Assembly: GCA_017607445.1 (NCBI GenBank)
Contig: JAEVHH010000001.1
Coordinates: 2,790,001-2,854,000 of the forward strand
Direction of reading: 5' to 3'
Length of the DNA: 64,000 bases
Source of the DNA: Histoplasma ohiense
Lineage: Eukaryota > Ascomycota > Eurotiomycetes > Onygenales > Ajellomycetaceae
The notes beneath the pieces were generated by a model. The model ran no database searches. It worked only from the letters and a program-made list of their open reading frames with translations, and was not told the DNA's origin. Shown here one piece after another: positions 32,671 through 45,533 of this stretch; positions within the stretch are counted from its first letter, which is position 1; each line of letters opens with the position of its first letter. The position numbers were made by a program, and so were the translations under genes.

Positions 32671-35443
32671 ATGGCTCTGAAAGACCTTCTCAAGAAGAAA
32701 GACAAAATCAAAGACGACGACACCCAGCAAGTTCAGCAAGACCAGCAGCCGCAGCGCGATTCCCAGCAAGACCCTTTCCCTCCTCCTCCTCCTCCTAATC
32801 CTCCAGAATTTAAATTCTTCCGCTCAGACACGTACACCACCGAATCCATTCAACCTCCGGGACACCACCAAGCCCAGGCCGACTCGCACTCCCACCCCTT
32901 TCATCCCGAGTCCCAATCCCGATCCGAATCTCCTACATCCTCGAATCCCTCCTCGTCGTCGCGCAGTCCATTTTCCCGCTTGCACCGTTTATCCAATGTC
33001 TCTTCCGCTGGGGCCAGCGAGAACTCGCCCAGCCAAGAATTATCCCCCGCACAGGGTGAAAAGCGCGAACGCCGTCTTTCCCAGCGCCTGCATCTGAACC
33101 GTGCTTCACGCTCTGCTAGCACCTCATCCGTTAATCTCCCATCCCATCTCCCGCAAATCGCGCCAGACACGGGCGATGCACAGGATCGTGAGGCTCAGTG
33201 GGAGAAGAGGGCAACGATCATGGTACAGGGGGGCTTGAATGGGTCCGGTATCAGACCCGCTAGCCCGAGAGGGGATATTGAGCAGCAGAAAGAGGGTGAT
33301 GTATGTCTAGATTCTTACCTCTGTGATATATTGGGCAGGGATATATACCTATGGTTTGTTTTCGTAGAGAGATGGGCTCGGTTGCTAATCCGCTGTATGT
33401 ACTGTAGGAGAATATCCAAGAAGCTATTCGACTACATGAAAATGGACGTAAGTTCAAACTACTCCTATTCGATGTAAAAGATGGGTATTTGAAGGGAACG
33501 ACGAAGTGGATTAGGTCATTCGCTCATTTCTGACATCTGTTCTTTGAGACAGAGCTCGCGGAATCAACACGCATGTTTGGCAAACTCGCAGATCCCAATG
33601 GCGCGAATAATGCGCTGAGTCAAGTGCTCTATGGCCTCGCTCTTCGGTTTGTTCATCTACCCCTCGAAGGACGCTAGAAAGACAATGTCTTACACTTCGT
33701 GCAGACATGGATGGGGTTGCGCGCCTGACCCTGAAAAAGCCATAACCTACTTATCCGCTGCAGCATCCAACTCTGCCTCGATTGAGGCCGAAGCTCTGAG
33801 CGCAGGGATGAAGAAAGGGGGCGCTGCGAAAGGGGAGTTGGTGCTTGCCATGTATGAATTGGCCAATTGTTTCCGTAACGGCTGGGGAGTAGCCAAAGAT
33901 CCTGTCGCTGCTAGGCATTACTATGAGACTGCAGCAAATCTAGGAGACACGGATGCCATGAATGAGGCAGCCTGGTGTTACTTGGAGGGGTTTGGGGGGA
34001 AGAAAGATAGGGTAAGTGAAAAACGAAGAGAGAGAGAGGCGCTCCTGCCTCTCCTGCCATCGAACTTTATTGAATTTCAAAATCCCTGGAATTTTCATGA
34101 TTTCGAGAAGTTTACAGGAGGGATCTAAATATCACGTTCAAACTGCCCAGGCTGCAGAGAGCTCGTTGAGGCTGAAATTATCTTGAACTGAGGTCGCACC
34201 TATTGGTTCAGTGCCTTGCATAGCGTATCCAAGATTAAAAAAAGCTTTTACCAACCAGAGCTCTGGATGCAGCTTTTTAAGATCACACACAGATCACCGT
34301 TGGGCAGCAATGCATCTACCTTTCCCCTCCCTCACTTTTTTCCTTAGCCTTTGGGCATTCAACACTCCAAGTTCCTTTTGCCATCACTTCCCATTCGCTA
34401 TATTCCCCTTTCCAACTGCTTTTGCTCCAGTCTCATTCTTTATTTTGTTATTTTCTTCCCCTTGCAGAAGACAAAATGGGAGCTATGAATGGACCAATAC
34501 TAATCGCGTTCTGAACTCTCCTTTATTTATAGTATATGGCCGCAAAATACTACCGCCTCGCTGAAGAGAACGGCAACAAGACTCTTGGAAATACTTGGTT
34601 AGTTTTATTCCTTCGCCCTTCTTTTCTCCATATAAGTTTTCACCGCCTTTCTTCATCACAAATCCCGCCCTCGCCTCAATACATCGTATCAATTTGTAGA
34701 TGCCCTTCCCTTCTATTCCACCCGCAAAGCATAAAATCCCTTCCCCAGAAATCACCCCGCCTGGACCTGGTCAGGCACCAGAGCCAACGAAGCAAAGCAA
34801 TCCAATCAATCCATCAATCCAAGCAAGCAAGCAAGCAAGCAATTTACTGAGGCGAACGAACAGCTACAATGCTTTTGCCCTACTTGCCGAGCTGCTTCCT
34901 TTCTTTGCCTGCTGAGCTTGGTTCTTGACATCACTTTGCAGCCCCCGCTCAATCCCATGCCAGACACACGCGCCATGCCCATGGCGGTGCTGAGGCCACC
35001 CTTTCTCGTGTTTTGCATTTTCGTGTTTGTGTGCTCTGTGGCTGTACAACACACCGTATCAATATCCTCCAAGCTCAGTTGCAGGGTGTCCATGCTTCAA
35101 TTTGGCACACAGAAAAAGCAAACCGAATTGAACTTCTCCCCCCCCATCATTGTTTCCCCAAATGTCCAGACATGCTGCACATTATGTGACAAAAGCGCCT
35201 GTTGCTCTTGGCGCCGTTCCTGTTCCATCGTTGCAAACCGCAGTGTCAGGCGGTCTTCATTGGCCATCAGCTCTTGCCTATTTTTAGCACTGCCCCCCAT
35301 CCCCTCCCGCGGCACCACGCAGAAGCACCGTAGACCAAAGAAACAGCAAAATCCAATCATTCTCGTTGGTCAAATTTTTTGTTGATCGCTGACTGACGAT
35401 TCCCTGGTACAGGATATGGAAGGAGAAATATAATCCTAAGTAA
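32671..35443 (+). CDS. Nif1/DSF2-like Sel1-repeat protein
   Basis: A 388-aa protein in six exons: 32671-33300, 33408-33447, 33553-33646, 33705-34011, 34533-34597 and 35413-35443. Phases close at every junction. The first exon is a disordered Ser/Pro/Gln-rich region with a poly-Pro run near residue 35 and basic-Ser motifs that look like phosphorylation sites. The remaining exons encode Sel1-like repeats: 'LSQVLYGLALRHGWGC', 'MYELANCFRNGWGVAKDP', 'AMNEAAWCYLEGFG' and 'MAAKYYRLAEENG', ending with 'WIWKEKYNPK'. This matches fungal proteins annotated as cell cycle inhibitor Nif1 (fission yeast, acts on Nim1 kinase) and budding-yeast DSF2. The last two introns (521 and 815 nt) are far longer than any other in the window. 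The end of exon 1 and its GTATGT donor are sound. Confidence 0.85.
34598..35412 (+). other. 815-nt intron of the Nif1-like gene
   Basis: The GTTAGT donor and the ACAG acceptor restore the codon for the Trp in 'NTWIWKEK'. The intron contains a (CAAG)n tract at about 34821-34840 and ORFs on both strands with no domain. It separates off a 31-nt final coding exon. Confidence 0.75.
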
Positions 35444-37299
35444 GACACGATAGCGAGGATTTAACGATTTCGGCCTATGAATTTCTATTATACTTTTGAT
35501 TCAAATAAATGATAGTTCAGCGAGAATTAATTTATATTTCCGGGAACACCCTTATTTCACCTTCAGCTTTGGAAGCAAGTAGAAAGTCACTTAAAGTAAA
35601 ATTCCATGATTTGATTAAATTGGAATTTAAAATGAATATATCCAAAGAAGGTAAGTTGTTTTGCTGTGGTTCATAAAATAGGGTAAAACCAATTCTCAGG
35701 TAGCCAGTAGATCCAAAAAGAGAGGGGGGGAAAGAATTGGCTCAGCTGGCTCCTGTGAAATGAACCGAAACGGATAGACAAAAGACAACAGTATGGGGTA
35801 GAATGTTTGAAAGTTAACGGGCAAAGAGAACAGAGTCAAAGCGGTTCAGCAGGGACGGAGTCCCCCTTTGCGTCACTTTGCCGCAGCAAAGGCTGTTGTA
35901 ATGAATAGCCATTTCCATAAGAAATCATAATCATAATCATGTCACTAAACAGGAAAGCAAAATTAGGGATATGATCCCCAGGTAAATCGGATTAAAAAAA
36001 GAAAATCGAGACAGGAATTTGGTTACGATTGGGTCAAGCAAGCCCGATCCAGCACATAACTAGGGAGGGGAGAAACGAGGACCATGCGCAATCGCTAGAA
36101 ATAAACTGACATAAAACATGAAACGCGACAGATATGAACAAAAGCATGCTGAAATAAAAATGTCATAAATTTCCAAGGCATCATGAAGCGAGGAAGAGCA
36201 GACAAATAGAAACACATAAAAGAAGCAAATCAAGAAAAGACAGGATACGGGCCAGCGAGCTAGACATATTACAAAACAAATTATCAATGGGACAGCGCGA
36301 AAAACACTTGGAAAGATAAAACGCGTACAAAACGCTAAATACGGGCTACACGCAAGACAGAATTCAAAAACAGACGGCCCAAAATCGCAAGTCCATGCAA
36401 TCCTAACTGTAACCGAGTCCATCCCTGAGGTTTTGCTGCGATGAGGTTGGAAAGAATTGGGGGAGAGCGTTGGTACGTTCTTGCCAGTACCATTGGGCAT
36501 AGAACAACAAGAGTGTATAGATAGCGGAATGCAAGAAAGAGTTCACAAAGGAGATAACATTGCTGGTCAAGCGCTGTGGGGAATGGTAAAAAGAGTGGAA
36601 CAAAATCTTCTTGTGGGTTGGCTGTTGCGTGCTGATGTTTTCTGGGACGCAAGGGTATTCTGTCGTCGTCTGGGTGGAGTCGTTTTGTGGGAAAGCGAAA
36701 TAATAAGGTTCAGTTGAGACAAAGGATATTGTAAGGTGCAGTGTATATAGTTAGATCGTAGTATGCAGAGCATTAAATAGGAAATATGCAGAAGTGCCGC
36801 GTTCGTTGGTCGTCTGTTGCCCATGTGAACTGTATGTGATCTGTTGCTGAATGGTTTGTTATGGTCGCCCATGTGGAGAGGTGAATTAGGCAGACAAAAA
36901 TAAAATTAAAAAAATTGAGTCGCCCCTGAATTCTTCCCTTGCGGTCGCATCTAGTGCTGTAGGTCTGGTTTCCGAGAAGAGAAGTTGAAAGATTTGTTTC
37001 GAAATATGCGCGCTTTCCCAACCTTTTTTGCCCGTTTTGCTAAAGAGGATCCCGAAGAGGATGGATAAAAAGACAATAAAAATCAAACGTAAGGCCTGCT
37101 TGTAAATGCTGTTCATAACCCGCCACAGTAAAAACACAGTCGACCTAAGGAGGAGATATTCGTCACACAAATGGAATTGTTGCTGGTCGCGTCAAGCGGA
37201 GTAGGATGCTCAAAGTCATCGTACGATAAGTCCGTTGCTATTGTTTGTCATGGGGAATGACAGAGCAAGGAATAGCTGTGAGGCCTGGTACCTTAGATG
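35444..37299. other. Intergenic, convergent 3' flanks
   Basis: About 1.9 kb between the Nif1-like stop and the bZIP stop. It is A-rich with hydrophobic minus-strand ORFs (36060-36652) of low complexity that I take as chance. No RNA gene recognised. Confidence 0.5.
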
Positions 37300-39346
37300 T
37301 TAAGACTGACAAGCAGCTCCGATTTGTTCATCCTTGACAGAAGTAGAAGCACTACATTCCTTCACCATCCTCCTGAAATCTCGAACCACCTTTTCTGGCA
37401 CCCTGTCCCATAATAAAGAGCGTGAATAGATGTCAGGAGCACTTTTGGTATGCTGCATGCCGGCATTGCGCATGTTGGCGTAGGCTTGCTGGAAATTCGA
37501 CGGCGGAGGTTTAAAATCACCTCCATCATCTTCCAAGGTGGTAAGAGACCTATACCTTTCAGTGGTGAGAGAAAATATTTGTTCTTCCTCTTGCTGCTTA
37601 GTAGGCGCGACGAGGTTGCGATGCAAATCATCAAGATTTGTTGTAGAGGACACTCCGCCGGAAGTGATCTGTGCCATTTCAGCACCTGAAATGGTGATGG
37701 GAAGGTTGATAGTGGCAGAAGTGGACGGGCTTGGAATAGCCCCAGGATTGAGGGAATTAGCAGCATCGCTCGAATCAGCAGATGCGAGGACAGCCCTCAA
37801 GACATTTGCCGATTCCACACGATATTCCTCTGATAGAGGTGGAATGGCAGGGGAGACTGTGCTGCTGTTCGATGCAATAAATGCACCAAAAAGCAAACAC
37901 ATGTAAAATGTGTTCCAGCTGAAGGGCGAGGAATCGGTATGGCCTGGGGGCTTATCCGAAGATTTCTCGGCCTTTTTAGAATTCACAAGTATCGAGTTGT
38001 CAGACACAGGTGTAGGTGTACTAATGAGGCCATGGTTTTCGGTACCAAGCGAGAACTCGTTCACCATCGAGAAGTCATCCCAAGGAGCATTCTCCATTGT
38101 GATGTTCTCATAGTCGGAGAAGTCGTTGCGGAATGTCGAGTTCGGGGCCGGTTGGGCATTAAGCTCTACTTTCTCCAGGTGTTCTCGAAGAATTGCGTTT
38201 TTCTTGCGAAGTTCACCAGTTTCTAGAGTGTGTGACCGAATCATTTCTTCTTTTTCTATGTGGAGTTGGTCGATGTACCCGCGCAGGTGCTGCTCACGTT
38301 CAAACAATTCCGCTTTTTCCCGATGATACTCTGCCTCCCGGAGTTTCATCTCCCGAAGGGCTTCCTCGAGCTCATTGATAAGAGAGGAGGACCGTTTCTT
38401 GTCTTCCTCGAGCTGTTCAGTATGCACCTTTTTCCGCTGGCGGGAGTCAAGTCTATAATAACGTCAGTTTGAGATTCTGTTCCTTTTAGGTGGGGAAGTA
38501 TAGTAAGATCCTCGTACGGATGGATAAGGAAACAATGAATAGAAGGAAATAAGGGAGACCATACGCTGCCTGTCGATTTCTCAGCAGACGTTTTTGCTGT
38601 TTCAGCTCTTTGATCTCATCTTCATCGGTACATTGACTGATCAACATGTCAATGTTGCTGAGAGTCCTCTCAGCGGGAATGTCAAAACGAGCGTTCTTCT
38701 TTCGGATGCCATCCCGCCGCAAATGAAGCGGGGATCCATTCCGATATGTGGTATTCCGGACGGGTTTTGCGCGTGCCTCAGTAGCCTCAGATGTCCCGGA
38801 TACCCAGCCTTGACTGGACTGAGGAGACATGGGGGTAGCAGTAGACCCAGGGAAAGTCGATCCAGGTCGATATGGAATATGAGAGAAGGAAGTGGGGTTA
38901 ACGGGACCAACTGCACCACCAGCAAAGGGGTTGCTGGAATTCCCATCGTAGTCGTGGGGGAATTGTTCGTAGATTGGGGTAGGTGTACATGAACCAGAAT
39001 CAGCGGAAAGAGGCCATGATTGTGGCTGGCCGTAGCTGGCGGACGGTGCTGTGTCTACTCGGACAAATGGATTTACGGATTCAAAGAGGGGAGTAGACAT
39101 TTGAGAGGCATGCCGCGATTGGGATTCTGACCAGACTGAATTTCTTCGTGAGAAATCCTCTGGAGTGTGATCAAAGGATGACCGTCTGGGGTCGTTCATG
39201 GAGGGGATATCTGAAGTGGAGGATTCGAGGATCTTATCATCCAGTACGCTCATCTCATCGTCGGCGGAAAATACAGGTTTCGCATCGAGAGTAGAGGGTG
39301 ACTGGTGATAGAACTCAAATGTCGACGATGGTTGATATCTTGTCAT
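37300..39346 (-). CDS. meaB: bZIP transcription factor, MeaB-like
   Basis: A 644-aa protein in two exons (39346-38565 and 38452-37300). The 111-nt intron splits the DNA-binding basic region. The basic region reads 'KRLLRNRQAALDSRQRKK', with the invariant Asn257 and Arg265 in N-x7-R spacing. It is followed by a leucine zipper/coiled coil to about residue 365. The N-terminal 220 residues are Ser/Thr/Pro-rich. The distinctive 'AALDSRQRKK' and the zipper region resemble the MeaB family, which in Aspergillus and Fusarium represses nitrogen-catabolic genes through nmrA; the length seems greater than I remember for MeaB, so the name is tentative. Unusually, residues ~438-458 (WNTFYMCLLFGAFIA) are strongly hydrophobic, like a membrane segment. 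The C-terminal third contains conserved-looking 'LWDRVPEKVVRDFRRMVKEC'. The window gives no evidence on regulation. Confidence 0.8.
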
Positions 39347-42000
39347 GGTTGCGGATGTGAATGTAAATATATGTGAAGATTGGTGGGAGGATTAGAGTGG
39401 GGAGGGGTAGGAAGCGAGATAAGCACGGCGTTAATAGAAACAGGGTCGTTAAAAGTCGTGAAAGGTCGTTAAAATGAGGAGAGAAAAATGCTGCGAATAG
39501 AAAGCCTCTTCGAGAAGGGATGAAAGCTAGAGGAGAGGAGGAAAGTCGTTGTTGTGGAAGGAAAAGTGGTAGGATAATGAGGAATAGAAGAGGCGGTGTG
39601 GTTGGGTGGGAGGATAAGCAGCAGATATGGGGAAGAGCAGTGGTATTTAGTTCAGTAGTGTGTGTGTGTGTGACCCGGAGGCAGAGCAGTGCGGGGAGGT
39701 ACTATTATTATTATTTGGTATTATCAATGAATTAATTGTCAAACCAGTTCAACAACCGAGTAGACAATAATAGGAAGATAATAACAATAATAATAGAAAT
39801 AATACTGTGTTGATATATAGGTGACTGGTTCGATAGGAGTGAGAAGAACGGGGAGTTCGAGGGCAGGTTGGTTTAATATATGAGGGTATGTCTTGGATGC
39901 GTAAATGATATAGCGGTCTGCAGCTGCGCAGTCATAGAGTGAAGAAGGGAAATTGATCGAAGGGAGCAAAGATCATGAAGAGGAGGATCGAATAAATAAT
40001 ATAACAGAGAATGTTTCTTCGAGGATCTCGAGTACTGTATGTTTCGCTCGGGTTTCAAGGCCACTGCTTTTGTTCGAAAGGGAAGCTCCATTCTTCGTGC
40101 TGCGGGCAGATCCTCTAAAACGTTAGTTTTTCCTGGCATCGCGCAAGCCAACCTCTCCCCGTCCAGTCGGTCAACGGGTTTGGCGAACCTTGCAGTCGTT
40201 AGCATCGGTTTGAGAATGAGTCTATTCCACAATGGGATCAAGCATGGAAGGAAAGCCCGACGTATCATATCGGAATTCAGGCATGAGTACGGAGTAGAGA
40301 GCCAGAAAAATAAAATAATCATAATTCGGGAGGCAACATTCATGTCAGAGCCACTGTCAAATCAAGGCCCGCAACCGAAGGCCCATATTGCCCTAGTTCC
40401 TTTTTTCTTTTCTTTTTTTATGGATGAACCGGATACTCCGCCAAAAATACAAAAGTGTGAGAGAGAAACACCACACATTGCAGTCAGAACGTTCTGTGAT
40501 TGTTCTGGTCCCGGGACTGATGAATGGTCCCGCAAGATGGGAGGTCCCAGGGTCCAAAGGATCCCCAACATAGGCGTGTGGGATCCAAAAAGTAAGGCGA
40601 CGCTTTATCGTCCGTCTCGAGCTCGCCGCATGGTAGCGATTGGTCGCTCTGCCTAGCATTGGGTAGACGTGCGTCTGAGACTCCCAACTGGCTGTTTAAG
40701 CAATACCTGACCTGAACAGGATCCAGCACCAGGGGACACGGGCCCGGCTCGCTGAGTGGCTGCCACGAACCCCAGCGCCAGAATTTAAGGTCCCGGTCGA
40801 TTTCGCACCTGGAGCTAAGATATACTCAGTAGACTTCGCTCCTCATGTGGTCGCTTCTCTTGCGCTACTCGTACTATACCTTTTTGTTCTGGTCCCGGGA
40901 AGCCATCCACCATCTGATCATTCATATTGCGCAGCATATCTCCGTCTTTATTTATTATTCTCCATCCTTATTCTGCATAAGTTCGATACGCGTCTCAGAA
41001 CTTAGTACATGGACCTGAACATGGGACATGTACAGTACATGTTCAACATGCATGCACCATGTCATCGGGAACCCTAATTTTCTGGACGGTGGAAAGCCAT
41101 CAATATCGAGAAGAGGGCATAGCATGGTAGAAATGGTAATGGTTTTCATTTCCAAGCAAAGCAACAGTGGTGCTGAGGACGCTATCCACCAAGTGGTCTC
41201 TGGGTTTCTCTCTTTCTCGTGTAGTTCGGGGCGTCGTGGTCATGTTGCTTCGGTCAAAACTGGCAGTTGAGGGGGAATGGATGACCGTTGTTTGGATGAC
41301 CTCATTCGTGCTTCTTTCTCCCTCTTAACTTTCCTGCATCCCGCTTCAGGAATCAGCATCACTCTCTATTGACCTCCCTATATCTTCATATTCTACAGAT
41401 TTATAGAGCACTGGCCAGTAAATTCGCCGAACACTCTCCGTTCTCGCTCTGGCATCATTATTCTCCATCCTGTTTCAACATCAATTTACGACCAACTCTG
41501 TTCTAGAGCCTCTAAAGATAGACTGAAGTTCAGTTATGATAGCTTTTTCCTTGAACCCGCATCATTCGCATGATGCGTACGTCTTCGTCATCACGATACC
41601 GCCTAGTGTCGCTCCCTATTAGTTGATCTTTTCAACACATTTAACACCTCCATGTCCCACAATCACTAAGACCGGCGTTCCATCAGAATATGCGCCTCCC
41701 TGTGACTTTCTCTCGTTCTTATCCCCAATCTCCCGATCCCTTTCCTTGGCAGCCATGTTTCCTAATGTAAAAAGCAGATGCCTATTTCCCCTTCTCGTCC
41801 TTCTTCCTGAGAGGGAAAAGGCGTGAGAAACAAATGGACGATCTACAAACCCAAGATCTGAACCAAAGCACGGGGAGAAAGAAAAAGGAAAAAAAAACCA
41901 ATCATGAGAAAAAAGAAAATAAAATTCATGCGTAAACACCACGCCCCTCATCAGATAGATCTCCCCCCACTTGCACTTTTCCTCTTCAAATCGAAAACCG
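39347..42000. other. Gene-poor stretch, part 1
   Basis: The 5' flank of the bZIP gene. It contains a GT repeat near 39660, a TAA-rich repeat near 39700-39800 and an imperfect ACATGT hairpin at about 41010-41045. A 205-codon ORF (40039-40656, plus) overlaps a 156-codon antisense ORF. Neither has a domain, and the TACGGAGTA motif inside suggests non-coding DNA. Confidence 0.45.
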
Positions 42001-45000
42001 AACGATCAGTATGACAAATAAATGTTTTGTCGCCTAGGTAGTTTAATCAACAAGCCAGTTCATCAGTCAATCATATCCAAGCTCTCGATTTCAGTCTGCT
42101 CCTTCGCTGAATAAACAGCCAGCAGTCAACTACGACCCCACCCAGTCGGATGGCGCCCCCAAGACCCAGATGCACCAGAAACAATCATAACTAATCAATG
42201 AAGGGCCGATAACCGGCTAAAGCGAAGTGCGAAGAGAAGAGACAGGAAAAGGATCATTTCGGCCTGAACGCCTCACATCTCAGACATCCGAGCCCAGCTA
42301 AAGAGATTCAAGTCCTGAGATCGCCTCGCCCCTTTTCATGATATTCTTTGCTTCTATTCACAATATCCTCATGGATACTACTAGTTCAAACATCGCGAGG
42401 ACGGAAAATTTTTGTGATTTTCTTCAAATCTATCTTACCGCCAAGTTTGGCCTGATTGTACAGTACAATACAAATGTCTGGTACAATTCCATAAACCAGG
42501 GGAAGGGGGTATCGCTATTTTTTAACCGCCTGGTGGGATCATCGGTTCCGAATAAAAATGAGTTTATGCATTCTTTTGGGCCTATCTACTTCAGGTACGC
42601 CTGGTCTCCGTATTAATGTTTAAACAGGCCCACATAATTGATAGTGAAAGAATGAATTTCCTGTTTATGCAGAGAGAATGTGTCAAACTGTCGGTCTACT
42701 TACCTCCTTTTCAGGGACAGATGATCTTGATGGAACCAACAGCGTAATGAATCCAAAATCCCCCCATTTAGCGCCAGGCCTGGCCTACCAGATGGTGGGG
42801 TGGTTATCTTCAAAGTCAAGTTACATACATGGTTAATTCACCTTTGATGGGTGGATGATCAGCGGGCGATTTCCGTCGCAGAGAGTGTTTACTTTGCACC
42901 GATGTGTCAATGCTGCAGTATGGTGATGAAAACGATGTGATCATAATCAACATACCTACATGAACAAAATTTAGAGAAAGCATGAAGTGGGAGGGAAATT
43001 GTTCGAAATCAAGTGGGGTTCTCGCCCTGAAATGGCAGTGATCCCAACATGTACTGTACCTACCAGCGCAGTAAGGCTTTTGCGAAAAGTTATGAATAAC
43101 TACGTTGCCACTGCCAATAACTAATTAAGTACCTAATTAAATAACAGCCATTACAAGATTAAGAACAGGGGTTATGGATAGCTAACCACCCTATCAGGTA
43201 TCTTGCATACTTGTCCGCTGTTGTATTCCAGTTTCATCTGGCTACCCGTTCTTATGTAACCGCTACTTCTAAGCCAGTTATTTTTCGTTTGCTATCGTTG
43301 AAAGAAACTTGCAGAAACTTGCCTCGCCTCTCACAAGTTTCTCAGTTTTGAAAAATAACAAAAAATTATACGCCACGGGCGGAGCATCAAGTTAGTTAGT
43401 TAGTCGTGTATTCACACTAACTAATCTATCCTCGAGTGGACAAGACTGGAAAAAAGCCTTACAAAACAACAACCAGGGCCACATCCACACCTACCATCTC
43501 AACACCTGACAGGCATGAAGTGAAACAAACCAGAACAGACCAGACAGAATTTCAAGAGCACAACCACGCAAATATTTGGACCGAGAAGAACTGATAGCCA
43601 CTCATTTATCTCGCTACTTACGCGCATCGGACCACGGATATTATAACAATACAACAAGACGCCTCGGTCAGCTTAACGTGCCTTCACGCTGAGAGGAGGC
43701 GATGTTATTTAATTAATGACATTATGAGCCTGAGGCAGTCAGTCACCGCTTCTTCCAACGCGGCGCGTGCATTTCAATTGCATGCCCGTAACTCTTCTTG
43801 TCCGTTTCGTCTTTTTAGGTTAATTAACTGACATCCAATTCTGACCTGAGAAAACCTACCTACATCTAGTTACTGGGAGTTTCTGCACTCTCCACGGACC
43901 ATGGGCTAAGATTTCCCTTGCACCAACAAACATGTGTTTTTCATCACAACCTTCCACCCTGCAAAACCCAGGCAACGAGGCTAGAGAGCGTAGTTAAGGC
44001 ATCAATGGACCAAAATTGCGGCACGGACAGCCAATTAAATTTGAGATCCCAAATTCCCTCCATCATTAATCTGTATATCATCAAAGATTGGCTCTGACTT
44101 TGCCATCCCACACTCCCATTCCCTCACTGCCACCATGCGAGTCTGAACCAGCCCTATAAAAAATCCCATGTAAAATATAACGCGTTCGTGCCTTATCATA
44201 GGGCCAAAAGAAAAGAGAAGGGGAAATGAAGACACGACAAGGGTGATTTGAAAAAAAAAAAAAAAAAAAATTCCTAGAAGAAATAACAATAACAACAATG
44301 CACGTTATCACGCTGTGATAAGCAGGGAACGCGGGGGACCAGGGACGGGCCGCGGTGCATAATTTAATCTAGCCGAACTTGGCGTCTGCTTGCCATCTGG
44401 TCTGGTCCTTTTCTTGAGCAGGGCAAAAAGAGGAGGAGAAGACGGAAGCTGGAATCACGGTTCAAAACAGGATTCATTTTCCTTGCTTTGTTGTTGGTTT
44501 GGGGCTTGGGGGGCTTATCAGCGCACAATTCCTTACCTGGGTGCAAATCCTGGGATCGAGGGGTAGTGTGGGGTTGCGATTGGCGGATCGCGGGGGTTTG
44601 CTTACTGCGTAGAGGGGTAAAGCTGCATTTGGACGATCTCACTATCATTGAATTTTGCATGCTCTTTTTCATGATGGGGATAGTGAACTGGGCGGGGAAT
44701 ATGCACGGCGAGTTGTGGAAGACTGCGAAGGGTGTACTCGTACTCACTCAGTCAAGGGCCACGAAATCTTTTAACATTCTTCCTCCGTGGCTGACGCCTA
44801 CAGACAGAGTCAGCTGATGCTTTCCAGCAGCAGACGGGGCATACAACCGCGTAATGCACCTGAGACCATGCCAGTGGAATGCCAGACCGCAGTGTGTTAA
44901 CCTGCAGTAGAAGTTGTAACGAATTCCCATACAGCTTCTCAAAATAGAACTATCAATCCCTCTCTCTCTTCTTAGCTTCTCTCCCTAGGCTTTCACATCA

Positions 45001-45100
45001 AAACCAGAACAAGCAACAAAGGACAAGCCCTGGGCGTTATCCTATATGCTGCCGGTTTTATGTCCCAGGAATGCATACAAGGGAACCAGGCTTCGATAAC
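42001..45100. other. Gene-poor stretch, part 2
   Basis: No gene recognised. AT-rich with palindromic pieces (TTGTACAGTACAA near 42457; repeated AATAACTA motifs at 43090-43150), a GTTA tandem near 43394, and a 20-nt A run at 44251-44270. ORFs at 44364-44817 overlap on both strands with no domain. Confidence 0.45.
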
Positions 45101-45486
45101 GATCTTTCGTTTTCGTTTGTTTTAATACGGCTCTCCTCCAATTCTCAAGGCATCCATCCTAGTTGCGCTAGGGTGTTAACCAAATGAACACTTCTAAACA
45201 CCGAGGATACAAGAGCCGACGTAATTCGGGAGTTCTTTCCCAGAGATCCATCTAAAAAGTAGACCTGAGTTCCAGGCGTCGCATTTTGTGCGAAGATTAC
45301 CAAGCTTTCCATTGTCGGGTCTGTTAGTCGGAAAGTTTTCCTGAGAATGTGTCTCTTCTGAGCTAGGTATTTGGCATGTAGCATCCTATCAAATAGGTGT
45401 AATTGGTTCAACAAGCGTGATCAGATTGCGCAGAATTTAAAAGCGACCAATTATATTGAAGCAAAGATATCAGTGGGTCTAAATTT

Positions 45487-45533
45487 GGCGCGCTTAGCGC
45501 CTAAGTTCTAAGCCTAATTAATCCAAATTAGGC
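45487..45533. repeat. Pair of short hairpins, possible MITE remnant
   Basis: GGCGC/GCGCC around a 5-nt loop (45487-45501) is followed by GCCTAATT/AAATTAGGC (45512-45533). The adjacent inverted repeats look like a folded element end, but no target duplication or second end was found. Confidence 0.3.

Noticed and set aside
36060..36652. Hydrophobic minus-strand ORFs that look like membrane proteins
   Set aside because: The runs of Phe, Leu, Ser and Cys come from A-rich DNA on the plus strand. No conserved motif, and they overlap in several frames.
40039..40656. 205-codon plus-strand ORF
   Set aside because: No domain, an equally long antisense ORF, biased composition in the middle, and no splice context. 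Likely chance or promoter DNA.
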